In this document: in pieces, positions 19,172 through 27,333 of the stretch | Layout: each line of letters begins with the position of its first letter | Numbering within the stretch: the first letter of the stretch is position 1 | Assembly: GCA_946480925.1 (NCBI GenBank) | Contig: CAMLLU010000036.1 | Span: 1 to 53,058 of the forward strand | DNA: 53,058 bases | Direction: 5' to 3' | Origin: an uncultured Rivibacter sp. | GTDB taxonomy: Bacteria; Pseudomonadota; Gammaproteobacteria; Burkholderiales; Burkholderiaceae | Notes under the pieces: model-generated | The model's database searches: none | The model's input: only the letters and a program-made list of their open reading frames with translations | What the model was told of the DNA's origin: nothing | Program-made: the position numbers and the translations under genes

Positions 19172-19807
19172 CTAGTCAAAACGTGCAGCCTCTTCGCGCG
19201 TCAGCGCCTGGGCGGTGGCCTGCTCGCTGAAGCGAATGACGCTGCTGTCACCCTGCGCCTCGGTGAGCTGCACGCTGCGTACGAAACGGTCGCCTTCGAG
19301 CTCCACGCGCGTGAGCCATTGGGCAAGCGCGGCATCACGTGGCACGAGCGCCAGGCGCCAGCCGCTACTGCCCAGTAGTTCACCGTCGATGTGAAAGCGC
19401 GCGGAAAGCGTCTGCAGGTCGGCCGCCATCAGTGCGAACAGCATCTCGTTCACGGCACGCAGGCCGGGCTCGTCACGCGCTTCGACCTTGGTATCCACGC
19501 GGCCGTCGGCCTGGCGCGAGAGCAGGCGGTCGCGCGTGACCACTAGCGACGACTCGAACGGCTCGCGCGTGTGCCAGACCACGCCGCGCTCTTTGGCCAC
19601 GACAAAGTCGCCTCGCGACACCAGCGGGTTCTTGAAGCCCTTGAGCGTCTTGCGCTGCTCGAAGCGGCCGCGCATCACCGGCGCGTCGGCCAGGCGCTGG
19701 CGCACCTGCGCCACCAGCGGCGACACCGGCTCGGCGGCGCCAAGCGGCAAGGCCGCTGCCAGCAGACACCCCGCGGCAAAGCTCCGGCGCGAGAGCATCG
19801 ACGTCAC
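19172..19807 (-). CDS. apeL: LolA-like outer membrane lipoprotein carrier (ApeL)
   Basis: About 211 residues with a signal peptide (SFAAGCLLAAALPLGAAEP), then a LolA-like core: MRGRFEQRKTLKGFKNPLVSRGDFVVAKERGVVWHTREPFES. It is a diverged paralogue of the housekeeping lolA at 33872-34480 and probably carries the lipid-linked pigment through the periplasm. Start choice: a GTG at 19807 overlaps the thioesterase stop (GTGA) and is seven nt after GGGAG; an ATG three codons downstream (19798) is the alternative. Confidence 0.83.
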   Translation of the reverse strand: MTSMLSRRSFAAGCLLAAALPLGAAEPVSPLVAQVRQRLADAPVMRGRFEQRKTLKGFKNPLVSRGDFVVAKERGVVWHTREPFESSLVVTRDRLLSRQADGRVDTKVEARDEPGLRAVNEMLFALMAADLQTLSARFHIDGELLGSSGWRLALVPRDAALAQWLTRVELEGDRFVRSVQLTEAQGDSSVIRFSEQATAQALTREEAARFD

Positions 19808-20220
19808 GGCGTGACTCCCAGCTTCTGCCACAGCACTTCTGGGCAGACGAAACACATCTCCCGGGTGGCGATGTCCACCGCCACCTGGATGGTGTAGGCG
19901 GTGTTGACCTTGGCGCCGGTGGCCGCATCGCGAATGAGGTATTCGATGCGCAGCCGGTTCTCCCACTCCACGATCTGTGCACGCACCTTCAGCGGCTGGC
20001 CATAGGCGGCCGGCTTCACGTACTTGAGCCGCATGTCGACGATGGGCCAGGCATAGCCCGACGCGCGCATCTGCGGATAGTCGTAGCCGTACTTCGCCAG
20101 CAACGCGCTGCGCGCCATCTCGAGGTACTTGACGTAATGGCCGTGCCAGACAATCTCCATCACGTCGATGTCGAAGAACGCCGGCGTGACTTCGATCTCG
20201 TGGCTGAGGTCAGGCTTCAT
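19804..20220 (-). CDS. apeK: Acyl-CoA/ACP thioesterase, YbgC/4-HBT-like (ApeK)
   Basis: A 138-residue hotdog thioesterase: FFDIDVMEIVWHGHYVKYLEMARSALL corresponds to the YbgC active-site region (Asp with following HxxYxxYxExAR), and PIVDMRLKYVKPAAYGQPL to its second strand. It may release or edit the polyene thioester. The ATG at 20220 overlaps the ammonia-lyase gene by 11 nt. A longer in-frame start at 20283 lies wholly inside that gene and is not used. Confidence 0.85.
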   Translation of the reverse strand: MKPDLSHEIEVTPAFFDIDVMEIVWHGHYVKYLEMARSALLAKYGYDYPQMRASGYAWPIVDMRLKYVKPAAYGQPLKVRAQIVEWENRLRIEYLIRDAATGAKVNTAYTIQVAVDIATREMCFVCPEVLWQKLGVTP

Positions 20221-21763
20221 GCAGGCTCCAGGCACGCTCGCGCAGCGCGACGAGCAGCGACTGCAGGTCGACGTCGAGCGCACGGTCTTCGACCACCAGC
20301 GCGATGCGGTCTTCGAGGTCGGCCTGGAAGGCCGTGAGCGCAGGGCTCAGGGCCAGCTGCGCATCGAGGTTGCGGCGCAGCGCCAGGCCCTGGCGGGCGG
20401 CGATCAGCATCGCAGCCACCACCTGTTCGGTGAGCTCGAGCACGCGCAGGCAGTCGCGCGCGGCGATGGTGCCCATGCTCACCTTGTCCTGGTTGTGGCA
20501 CTCGGTGGAGCGCGAGAACACCGAGGCCGGCATCGTGAGCTTCAGCGCCTCGGCGGTCCATGCCGACACACTGATCTGCAGCGCCTTCAGGCCGTGGTTG
20601 ATGGCGCCGCGCGGGCCCGTGGCGCCCGACAGGTTGGACGGCAGGCCGTGGTTGTAGCGCGTGTCCACCAGCAGCGCGAGTTGGCGGTCCAGCAGGTCGG
20701 CCACGTTGGCCACGGCGTTCTTGAGCCCGTCCATCGCGAAGGCGATGTGGCCGCCGTAGAAGTGGCCGCCATGCAGCACCTGCTCGCGTTCGCCGTCGAT
20801 GATGGGGTTGTCGTTGGCGCTGTTGAGCTCGTTTTCGATGAGCGTGCGGAAGAACGGCAGCGTGTCTTCGAGCACGCCGATCACGTGCGGCGCGCAGCGC
20901 AACGAATAGCGGTCTTGCAGGCGCTGCTCGTTGCGGGCGGGACGCTCGCTGGCGAGGTCGGCGCGCAGGCGGGCTGCCACGCGCTGCTGGCCGGCATGCG
21001 GCTTCACGGCGAACAGCGCCTCGTCGAAGTGGTGGGCGTTGCCGGCGCTGGCCAGCACGTTGCAGGCAGTGAGGCGCGTGGCCAGGCGCGACACGTATTC
21101 GGCACGCTGCCAGGCCAGGCAGGCCAGCGCCGTCATCACGGCGGTGCCGTTCATGATGGCCAGGCCTTCCTTGGGCCGCAGCTTCAGCGGCGTGATGCCC
21201 AGTTGCGCCAGCACGTCGCGCGCGGCACGGCGTTCACCACGGAACCACACGTCGCGCTCGCCGCACAGCACGGCGGCCACGTAAGACAGCGGCGTGAGGT
21301 CGCCGCTCGCGCCGACCGAACCTTCGGCCGGAATGAGCGGCAGCACGTCGTGCACAAGGAGGTGTTCGAGCTGTTCGAGCAGGGCCACGCTCACGCCCGA
21401 CACGCCTTGCGACAGCGATGACAGCCGCGCAGCCAGCACGGCGCGCGTCTCTTCAGACGCAAGGAAGCGACCGGCACCGCAGCCGTGGTAGGTGTAGAGA
21501 TGGTGCGGCAGCTCCGTCACCAGCTCGGGCGGAATGACGACCGTGCACGAGTCGCCATAGCCGGTGGTGACGCCGTAGACCACACCGTCTTCGCGCAGCA
21601 GGCGGTCCAGAAAGTCAGCGCCGCGCGCAATGCGTTCGCGAAACGCCGGCTCGGGCGACAGCTCGGCCACGGCACGACGCTCGGCGAGCGCGGCCACGTC
21701 TTCGATCGACAGCGGGCTGCCGTCGAAACGCACGCGCGGCAGGTCAGTGTGAAGTTCTTTCAT
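20210..21763 (-). CDS. MIO-type aromatic amino acid ammonia-lyase (HAL/TAL family)
   Basis: A 517-residue lyase with the MIO-forming Ala152-Ser153-Gly154 in GSVGASGDLTPLSY, YGVTTGYG at residues 63-70, and the later NDNPII and GHFYGGHIAFAMD segments. In flexirubin and some APE clusters such a lyase makes coumarate or cinnamate as the aryl starter for the adenylating ligase. The selectivity loop reads YTYHGCGAG; aligned with Pseudomonas HAL (LSHAAGVG) its histidine is kept (His93), and the HL pair of Rhodobacter TAL is not present at that place, so histidine versus tyrosine specificity is open. Start ATG at 21763; overlaps the acyltransferase by 20 nt. Confidence 0.88.
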   Translation of the reverse strand: MKELHTDLPRVRFDGSPLSIEDVAALAERRAVAELSPEPAFRERIARGADFLDRLLREDGVVYGVTTGYGDSCTVVIPPELVTELPHHLYTYHGCGAGRFLASEETRAVLAARLSSLSQGVSGVSVALLEQLEHLLVHDVLPLIPAEGSVGASGDLTPLSYVAAVLCGERDVWFRGERRAARDVLAQLGITPLKLRPKEGLAIMNGTAVMTALACLAWQRAEYVSRLATRLTACNVLASAGNAHHFDEALFAVKPHAGQQRVAARLRADLASERPARNEQRLQDRYSLRCAPHVIGVLEDTLPFFRTLIENELNSANDNPIIDGEREQVLHGGHFYGGHIAFAMDGLKNAVANVADLLDRQLALLVDTRYNHGLPSNLSGATGPRGAINHGLKALQISVSAWTAEALKLTMPASVFSRSTECHNQDKVSMGTIAARDCLRVLELTEQVVAAMLIAARQGLALRRNLDAQLALSPALTAFQADLEDRIALVVEDRALDVDLQSLLVALRERAWSLHEA

Positions 21764-22805
21764 GGTGTGCGATCGCATTCGGGTCAGCCTCGGTGGGCCG
21801 CTCCCAGAACGAAAAGAAGTTGAACCATTCGTAAGGCGCGCGCTGCAGCAGGGCTTCGAGCCGCTGCGCGAACACCGCTGCGTACCGCTGCAACGCCGCT
21901 TCGCGCCGCCCGCGTGGCAGCTCCACGCGCTCACTCAGGCACTCGAAGTACACCGCATGTCCACGGCCCTCACGCACGCAGCCCATCAGATACACAGGGC
22001 ACTTCAGCAATGAGGCAAGCACATACGGGCCGACGGGAAACGCCGCCAGCGCACCGAGGAACTGCGCGCTGGTGGTCTTGCTGGCCACCACCGGCACGCG
22101 GTCACCTGCGATGGCGACGAACTCACCCTGGGCCACCTTCTCGGCCAGCATCACCGCGGTGGCGGCGCTGACCTCGGTGACCTGTATCAGGCGCACGCCG
22201 CAATCGGGATCGAGCCGACGCAGCACGCGATTGAATTGTTCCGCATGCGCGGTGTGCACCAGCACGTTGAGCTTGAGCCCGGGCTGGCGCTCGGCCGTGG
22301 CCTGGCACAGCTCCAGGCAACCGACGTGCGCGGTGACGAACACGCCGCCCTGCCCTTGCTCGATCCGCCGCACCACGGGCTCACGCCCCACGAAGCGCAC
22401 GTGCTCGAAGCGGTAGCGCCCGCTCAATGCGAGCGTCTTGTCGAGAATGGTTTCGGCGAACGAGAAGAAGTGCCGCAACGTGTGGCGCCAGCCCGGCTGC
22501 ACGCCGATGACGCCGTGTTGCGACTCCATGCGCCGCAGGTAGTCGAGCGACGCACGGCGCGCACGGCCCTGCGTGGCCCAGTAGTACAGCACCACGGGGT
22601 AGACGCACAGCCTGAAGGGCAGCCGGCCCAAGAGCTTGTGGATCCAGTAGAGGAGCCACATGCCCGCGACGAAGGTGCTTTCGCCGATGTGGGCCCAATG
22701 CTTCGCGTCAGCCCCCCGATCGCCGGGTACGGCGGTCGATGCTTCGCGAGGGGTTGGCCTTGCCTGGGGCGGCCCGGCGCGGCGGCCGGTGGCGTCTTGG
22801 CTCAT
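21744..22805 (-). CDS. LpxL/HtrB-type acyltransferase
   Basis: A 353-residue lysophospholipid-type acyltransferase. FSFAETILDKTLALSGRYRFEHVRF and GQGGVFVTAHVGCLELCQ give the HxxxxE motif region of the LpxL family; IAGDRVPVVASKTTSAQFLGALAAFPVGPYVLASLLKCPVYLMGC is its conserved second half. Together with the adjoining glycosyltransferase it corresponds to the GT/acyltransferase functions thought to link the aryl polyene to a lipid anchor. The ATG at 22805 overlaps the glycosyltransferase stop by 4 nt. Residues about 5-38 are Arg/Pro/Ala-rich and unlike the rest (see findings). Confidence 0.87.
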   Translation of the reverse strand: MSQDATGRRAGPPQARPTPREASTAVPGDRGADAKHWAHIGESTFVAGMWLLYWIHKLLGRLPFRLCVYPVVLYYWATQGRARRASLDYLRRMESQHGVIGVQPGWRHTLRHFFSFAETILDKTLALSGRYRFEHVRFVGREPVVRRIEQGQGGVFVTAHVGCLELCQATAERQPGLKLNVLVHTAHAEQFNRVLRRLDPDCGVRLIQVTEVSAATAVMLAEKVAQGEFVAIAGDRVPVVASKTTSAQFLGALAAFPVGPYVLASLLKCPVYLMGCVREGRGHAVYFECLSERVELPRGRREAALQRYAAVFAQRLEALLQRAPYEWFNFFSFWERPTEADPNAIAHHERTSH

Positions 22806-23551
22806 GCCGCACTCACCTTGCGCCACAGCAGCAACGGCGAACGCAGCAACATGCCGAAGAACAGCGTCGCATGCATGCGCGAGATCAGCAGGTTGTCCAG
22901 CCAGAGGCGGAAGTGCGAGATGCCGTCTTGCGGATAGGTCACGCGCGTGGGCTGGTTGACGATGGCCACGCCGCGCCAGTAAAGGCGCACCAGCACCTCG
23001 GTGTCGAAGTCCATGCGCTTGCCGATCTTCACGCTGTCGATCAGCTCGACCACGCTTTGCAGCGGGTAGACGCGAAAACCGCACATCGAATCGCGAATGG
23101 CCAGCGACAGCGTGTTGATCCACACCCACACGTGGGTGGCGTAGCGCCCGTACAGCCGACCTTTGGGCACCGAGGCGTCGTAGAGCGGGCACCCGCAGAT
23201 CACCGCCTGCGGGTACGCCTGTGCCTGCTGCAGGAAGCGCGTAATGTCGTTCGCATCGTGCTGGCCGTCGGCGTCGATCTGTACCGCATGCGTGTAGCCC
23301 TGGCGATGCGCCTCGCGCAGCCCGGCCATCAGCGCGCCACCCTTGCCTTCGTTGTGCGGCAACCTCACGAGCGACACGTCGGCTGGATGCGCCTGTGCCA
23401 ACGCATCCAGCACGGCGGCGCAGCGCGCTTCGCTGCCGTCGTCCACCAGCACGCAGCGCAGGCCCTGCGCCAGCACCCCGGCCACCATCGCGCCGATGGT
23501 GTCGGGGTGGTTGTAGACCGGGATCACGACGACGGGTTTGAGCATGGTCAT
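22802..23551 (-). CDS. Family 2 glycosyltransferase
   Basis: A 249-residue GT-A fold enzyme: VVVIPVYNHPDTIGAMV, LVDDGS, NEGKGGALMAGLREA, and the metal-binding QIDADGQHD. A C-terminal hydrophobic stretch (HATLFFGMLLRSPLLLW) may hold it at the membrane. It is similar to polyprenol-phosphate or diacylglycerol glycosyltransferases and likely glycosylates the lipid part of the aryl polyene. ATG ACC ATG gives two starts; 23551 is used. The upstream 160 bp contain a palindromic element, so this gene begins a sub-block of the operon. Confidence 0.87.
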   Translation of the reverse strand: MTMLKPVVVIPVYNHPDTIGAMVAGVLAQGLRCVLVDDGSEARCAAVLDALAQAHPADVSLVRLPHNEGKGGALMAGLREAHRQGYTHAVQIDADGQHDANDITRFLQQAQAYPQAVICGCPLYDASVPKGRLYGRYATHVWVWINTLSLAIRDSMCGFRVYPLQSVVELIDSVKIGKRMDFDTEVLVRLYWRGVAIVNQPTRVTYPQDGISHFRLWLDNLLISRMHATLFFGMLLRSPLLLWRKVSAA

Positions 23552-23560
23552 CGCCGGCTC

Positions 23561-23721
23561 AGAAGGTGTGAATGAATTCGGCGTGACCGAGCAGGGCGCC
23601 AAAACCCGGCCAATCTAGACGCAAAGCACAGTCGTAGCTCGGGCTACGGCGAGCATTTGCAACGACGAGTGGCCGGGTTTTGGTGACCTGAGCGGGCATG
23701 GTGGATTCGTTCACACCTTCT
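23561..23721. repeat. 161-bp imperfect palindromic element (MITE/REP-like), copy B
   Basis: The ends are AGAAGGTGTGA and TCACACCTTCT; further inside GCCAAAACCCGGCCA pairs with TGGCCGGGTTTTGG. Read on the minus strand, the centre has CGTCGTTGC, TGCTCGC, a small hairpin CGTAGCCCGAGCTACG and GCGTCTAG, the same order as in the element at 9942-10130. The stop codon of the ligase gene begins exactly at its right edge, and the glycosyltransferase starts 10 bp from its left edge. Confidence 0.7.
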
Positions 23722-25412
23722 CAGTCGATCGCGAAGACGATGCGCCCGCTCGCATGCGCACCGGCCTCGGAGGTGTACTGGAAGCCGAGCGTGCCGGTCT
23801 CGCCCTTCCACTGCAGCACCAGCCGCAGCTGCGTGCCGGGCGGCACGGTCTTCTGGAACTTCAATGCTTCGGCGCGCAGGAACCTGGCCGGCAGCGCGAA
23901 GCAGCCGCGGGCCAGCTCGATGGCCCAGTCGAGCTGCGCGACACCCGGCAGGATGGGCGTTTGTTCGAAGTGACCGTCGAACACCATCAGGTCCGGCGTG
24001 ATGTCGAGCACCGCCTCGGCCTCGCCTGCCTCGCGCTTGTGCCAGGTGATGGCCGGCATGGCTGGCCTGAACAGCACCGACAGCAAGGCCTCGGTGCTCT
24101 TGCCCTGTGCATTGACCGGCAGCGCCTGCACGTAGCGCCAGCTCCTGGGCAGCGCGATGCGCTCCACGCCCTGCAGCAGCACGTTGCGCAGGCGCTCGTT
24201 CAGTGCGCGCTTGCCCTGGCCGCGCAGCAGTTGCCAGCCGCTCGCGCTGGGCACCACCACCATGCCCAGGCGCTGTTGACCCTGTGTGCTCAGCAACACC
24301 GCGCGCGCCTCGGTCACTTCGTCGCAAGCCATGAGCGCCGACTCCATCGCCGTGAGCGAAACGCGCTTTTCCTCGATCTTCACGATGCGGTCGGAGCGGC
24401 CCAGCAGCACGAAGCCGCCCTCGTCGAGCGGCCGCACGCGGTCAGCCGTGCGCCACCACTGCTGCTCATCCGGCAAGTGGGCCGAGCGCACTTCGAGCAG
24501 GTCGTCGTCGATGCGCCAATCGACGCCCGGCAACAGGTTCCAGCGCTCGCCATGCTCGGCGCGCTGCCGCCAGGCGATGCCGCCGGTCTCGGAGCTGCCG
24601 AACACTTCGATGGGGGAATGCCCCATCAGCGCGAGTGCGCTGGCCGAGGCCTCGGGCGGCAGCGGCCCGCCGGACGAGAACACCGCATGCAGGCCTTGCT
24701 GCGAGGCGGCCCAGTCCAGCGTGTCGGGCAGGCGCTTCAGATGCGCCGGGCTCGTGATCAGCACGGTGGGCCCGCCGCCCAGCCGAGCGGCCATTTCTTC
24801 GGGGTAGACGATGCGTTCGGCCACGAAGGGCCGGCCGGCGGCCAGCGGCCACAGCGTGTAGAACAGCAGCCCGTAGATGTGCTGGTGCGACACGGTGGCG
24901 TGCACGCTGGCCGGCCCGTCGGCGTCGACTCGCGCGCCGAAGGTGGCCTGCTGTGTGTGGATCTCCGCATCGAGCTGGGCCAGCAGCTTGTGGATGGCCA
25001 CCGGCTCGCCGCTGGAGCCGGAGGTGTAGACCACCAGCTTCGTACCGAGCCGGTCGAGCGGCTCGCGCACGAGCAGCCCCGGCGCCGCGACCTGCACCGC
25101 CCCTGGCAGCGAACCTGCGCAGAGGTCGACCTCGGGCAGCAGGCGCTGCAGCGTGGCGGGTTGTGTGTCGCCGGGCAGGTAGACCTGCTTGCCGGCATGC
25201 CAGGCGCCATACAGCGCCGCCGCGAAGTCGTAGCCGTCATCGAAGTGCAGCGCGACGCGCTGGCCCTCGTGCGCGGCGAACGCAGCCTGCCACGCAGACA
25301 CGTCCGCCAGGAACTGCGCGCGCCGCACCAGTTCGCCGCGGCACCACGCCACCGGCCGGTCTTCGAGGCCGGGCCGGGCCGCCACCTCGGTGAGCGCCAA
25401 CCACTCAGACAT
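23721..25412 (-). CDS. Adenylating acyl/aryl ligase fused to a FabZ-like dehydratase (ApeH-ApeI)
   Basis: A 563-residue two-domain protein. Residues 1 to about 455 are an AMP-binding ligase: VVYTSGSSGEPVAIHK (P-loop), ATVSHQHIYGLLF, FGSSETGGIA, and KSTEALLS with the adenylation lysine near the end. It should activate the aromatic acid for loading onto ACP. Residues about 465-563 are a hotdog domain with FDGHFEQTPILPGVAQLDWAIELA, the FabA/FabZ-type catalytic histidine strand. In E. coli ApeH and ApeI are separate proteins. The ATG at 25412 overlaps the membrane protein gene by 8 nt. Confidence 0.9.
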   Translation of the reverse strand: MSEWLALTEVAARPGLEDRPVAWCRGELVRRAQFLADVSAWQAAFAAHEGQRVALHFDDGYDFAAALYGAWHAGKQVYLPGDTQPATLQRLLPEVDLCAGSLPGAVQVAAPGLLVREPLDRLGTKLVVYTSGSSGEPVAIHKLLAQLDAEIHTQQATFGARVDADGPASVHATVSHQHIYGLLFYTLWPLAAGRPFVAERIVYPEEMAARLGGGPTVLITSPAHLKRLPDTLDWAASQQGLHAVFSSGGPLPPEASASALALMGHSPIEVFGSSETGGIAWRQRAEHGERWNLLPGVDWRIDDDLLEVRSAHLPDEQQWWRTADRVRPLDEGGFVLLGRSDRIVKIEEKRVSLTAMESALMACDEVTEARAVLLSTQGQQRLGMVVVPSASGWQLLRGQGKRALNERLRNVLLQGVERIALPRSWRYVQALPVNAQGKSTEALLSVLFRPAMPAITWHKREAGEAEAVLDITPDLMVFDGHFEQTPILPGVAQLDWAIELARGCFALPARFLRAEALKFQKTVPPGTQLRLVLQWKGETGTLGFQYTSEAGAHASGRIVFAID

Positions 25413-25971
25413 GCGCCTCCCCGGCCGCCGCAATGCGGGCCTTCACACGCTGGCGCACCAGCCACTCACCACCGAACAGCACACCCATCAGCCCATAGGC
25501 CAGCAGGCCGTTGTAAAGAGCCCAGGCCTCATGCGAAGCCCACAGCGCGGTGCCCAGCGACACGGCACCGTTGAAGACGAAAAAGACGCACCACACCTGC
25601 GTGACCTTGCGCGTGTAAGCCACCGCGGCAGGCGGCAGATCCGGGTCGGTGAGGCGAGCCAGGCGTTCGATCGCCGAGGGCGGCCTGGCGAGGCTCACGG
25701 CAAACACCGCGAACATCACCGCGCTCACCAGCACCGGATAAAGCTTCAGCGGCAGCACGCTGTTGCCCAGCAGCGTGATGCCGCCCAGCACTGCGGCCCC
25801 CGTGGCTGCAGCCAGCCAGAACGGCTCGCGCGTGACCCAGGCGCGCGCGAGCGCCAGCACCACCAGCAGCAGGGCCATCCAGCGTGGCTCGACTCGGCCG
25901 AGCGCGAGATAGATGACCAGCGGATAAGCCACGGTCGCCAGCGCGACCAGGGCAGTCAGGAGACGGGACAA
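25405..25971 (-). CDS. apeG: COG4648 family inner membrane protein (ApeG-like)
   Basis: A 188-residue protein with about five to six hydrophobic helices (LLTALVALATVAYPLVIYLAL, WMALLLVVLALARAW, FWLAAATGAAVLGGITLLG, LYPVLVSAVMFAVFAVSLA, WCVFFVFNGAVSLGTALW, LYNGLLAYGLMGVLFGGEW). Relatives occur next to ACP genes in aryl polyene clusters and have sometimes been misnamed. Its function is unknown. No ATG or GTG is available downstream of the ACP stop, so a TTG at 25971 is the best start; an ATG at 26028 would overlap the ACP gene by 47 nt. Confidence 0.78.
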   Translation of the reverse strand: MSRLLTALVALATVAYPLVIYLALGRVEPRWMALLLVVLALARAWVTREPFWLAAATGAAVLGGITLLGNSVLPLKLYPVLVSAVMFAVFAVSLARPPSAIERLARLTDPDLPPAAVAYTRKVTQVWCVFFVFNGAVSLGTALWASHEAWALYNGLLAYGLMGVLFGGEWLVRQRVKARIAAAGEAHV

Positions 25972-25981
25972 GACGCGGACT

Positions 25982-26245
25982 TCAGGCGTGGTGGGCGGCC
26001 GTGTCGTTGACGAGGCCGAACAGCGCATCCACCACGTCCTGCACGGTGCGTACGGTCTTGAACGCCTCGGGCTGCAGGCGCTTGCCCACCAGGGGCTTGA
26101 GCTGGACGATCAGGTCGACCGCGTCGATGCTGTCGATGTCGAGGTCGTCGTAGAGCTTGGCTTCGGGTGTGATGCGCGAAGCCTCGATGTCGAAGGTCTC
26201 CTGCAGGATCGCAACGATCCGGGCAAAGATGTCGTCCTTGGTCAT
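25982..26245 (-). CDS. apeF: Acyl carrier protein (ApeF-type)
   Basis: An 87-residue carrier protein with Ser39 in DLDIDSIDAVDLIV, the site for phosphopantetheine. It starts MTKDDIFARIVAILQETFDI. This is one of two ACPs in the operon; in E. coli the two differ in which intermediates they carry. Which of apeE or apeF each one is cannot be fixed without an alignment. Confidence 0.9.
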   Translation of the reverse strand: MTKDDIFARIVAILQETFDIEASRITPEAKLYDDLDIDSIDAVDLIVQLKPLVGKRLQPEAFKTVRTVQDVVDALFGLVNDTAAHHA

Positions 26246-26309
26246 GGTGCGGCCTGTGGTGTGGTGGGTTGGGCAGAGGTGGGGCTGAGTCGACGCACGC
26301 ACGGGGGCT

Positions 26310-26570
26310 TCAGCTCTTGCGGCCGGCAGCCACGAAGGCGGCCAGGGCCCGCACGCTCTTGAAGTGGCGGCGCGTCTCTTCGGAGTCGGCCGACATGGTC
26401 ACGCCATAGCGCTTTTGCAGCGCAAGGCCCAGCTCGAGCGCGTCGATCGAATCGAGGCCCAGGCCGTCGACGAACAGCGGCGCCTCGGCGTCGATGTCCT
26501 CGGGCTTGATGTCCTCGAGCGCCAGCGACGAAATGATCAGTTCCTTGATCTCGAGCTCAAGACTCTGCAC
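26310..26570 (-). CDS. apeE: Acyl carrier protein (ApeE-type)
   Basis: An 86-residue carrier protein with Ser41 in GLGLDSIDALELGLAL. The start is a GTG at 26570, seven nt after GGAG and overlapping the end of the acyltransferase gene by 14 nt. It should be loaded by the phosphopantetheinyl transferase at the operon end. Confidence 0.88.
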   Translation of the reverse strand: MQSLELEIKELIISSLALEDIKPEDIDAEAPLFVDGLGLDSIDALELGLALQKRYGVTMSADSEETRRHFKSVRALAAFVAAGRKS

Positions 26571-27333
26571 GACGTGTCTCCAGAGAAAAATATTCGGTGA
26601 GGTAATCGGTGAGGCGCCGTGCGGCCAGTGCTTCGCTGGCACAGCTTTCGGTGAAGTCGCGCACGGCGATGTCGTCGCACACCTCGATGATGAAGTGCGC
26701 ACGGCGCTCGGGCACGCGGTACCAGGCCACGCCCTTGGTGAGCATCGGCGGGGCACAGCGAATGCGGATCGGCGTGATGTCGATGCCGCCGCGCACCGCG
26801 ATGTTGGCGGCGCCCCGCTGCAGGCGCGCTTCGCCGTTGAGCGGCGTGCGCGTGCCCTCGGGGAAGATGACGAGGTTGTTGCCGCTGTGTACCGAGGCGA
26901 TGCAGTCTTCCACCAGGCCGGCGCCGGAGTCGTTGCAGACGAAGCCGGCCGCACGGATGGGCCCGCGCGTGAAGGGATTGCGCGCCAGTGCACCTTTGAC
27001 GATGCAGTCGGCGTGGCGCACGAAGGAGACGAGGAACACCACATCGATCAGCGACGGGTGGTTGGCCAGGATCAGCAGGCCCCGGCGGCGCAGCTTTTCG
27101 AGGCCGCGCACTTCGTAGCTGATCACGCCCACCAGCGCCATCAGCGCGACGAAGATGCGGAACGAATGGTGGATCAGCCATTTGGCCAGATCGGCCCGGC
27201 GTTGCTCGTGCCACACCACCAGCGACAGCAGCGGGAAGATGGCCACGCGCAGCAACAGGCCGCCCAACCCGAAGGTCGAGAAGCAGAAGCCGGTGGCGCA
27301 GATGCGCCAGTACTGGTCGAGCCGTTCAACCAT
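26557..27333 (-). CDS. apeD: Lysophospholipid (glycerol-3-phosphate-type) acyltransferase (ApeD-like)
   Basis: A 258-residue PlsC-type acyltransferase: NHPSLIDVVF (His92, Asp97) is motif I and FPEGTRTPLNG (about 157-167) is motif III. A hydrophobic N-terminal stretch (LLLRVAIFPLLSLVVW) and another at FRIFVALMALVGVIS hold it in the inner membrane. It probably contributes to the lipid anchor of the polyene. The ATG at 27333 overlaps the preceding gene by 8 nt. Confidence 0.87.
   Translation of the reverse strand: MVERLDQYWRICATGFCFSTFGLGGLLLRVAIFPLLSLVVWHEQRRADLAKWLIHHSFRIFVALMALVGVISYEVRGLEKLRRRGLLILANHPSLIDVVFLVSFVRHADCIVKGALARNPFTRGPIRAAGFVCNDSGAGLVEDCIASVHSGNNLVIFPEGTRTPLNGEARLQRGAANIAVRGGIDITPIRIRCAPPMLTKGVAWYRVPERRAHFIIEVCDDIAVRDFTESCASEALAARRLTDYLTEYFSLETRRAES

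Noticed and set aside
16994..19378. 794-residue plus-strand open frame opposite the MMPL exporter
   Set aside because: His/Gln/Arg-rich shadow frame; the minus strand has clear RND motifs throughout.
21744..23192. Longer form of the LpxL-type acyltransferase starting at 23192
   Set aside because: The extra 129 residues lie wholly inside the glycosyltransferase gene; the ATGA overlap at 22805 is the natural start.
23754..25574. 606-residue plus-strand frame opposite the ligase-dehydratase gene
   Set aside because: Shadow frame; the minus strand has ligase and hotdog motifs in full.
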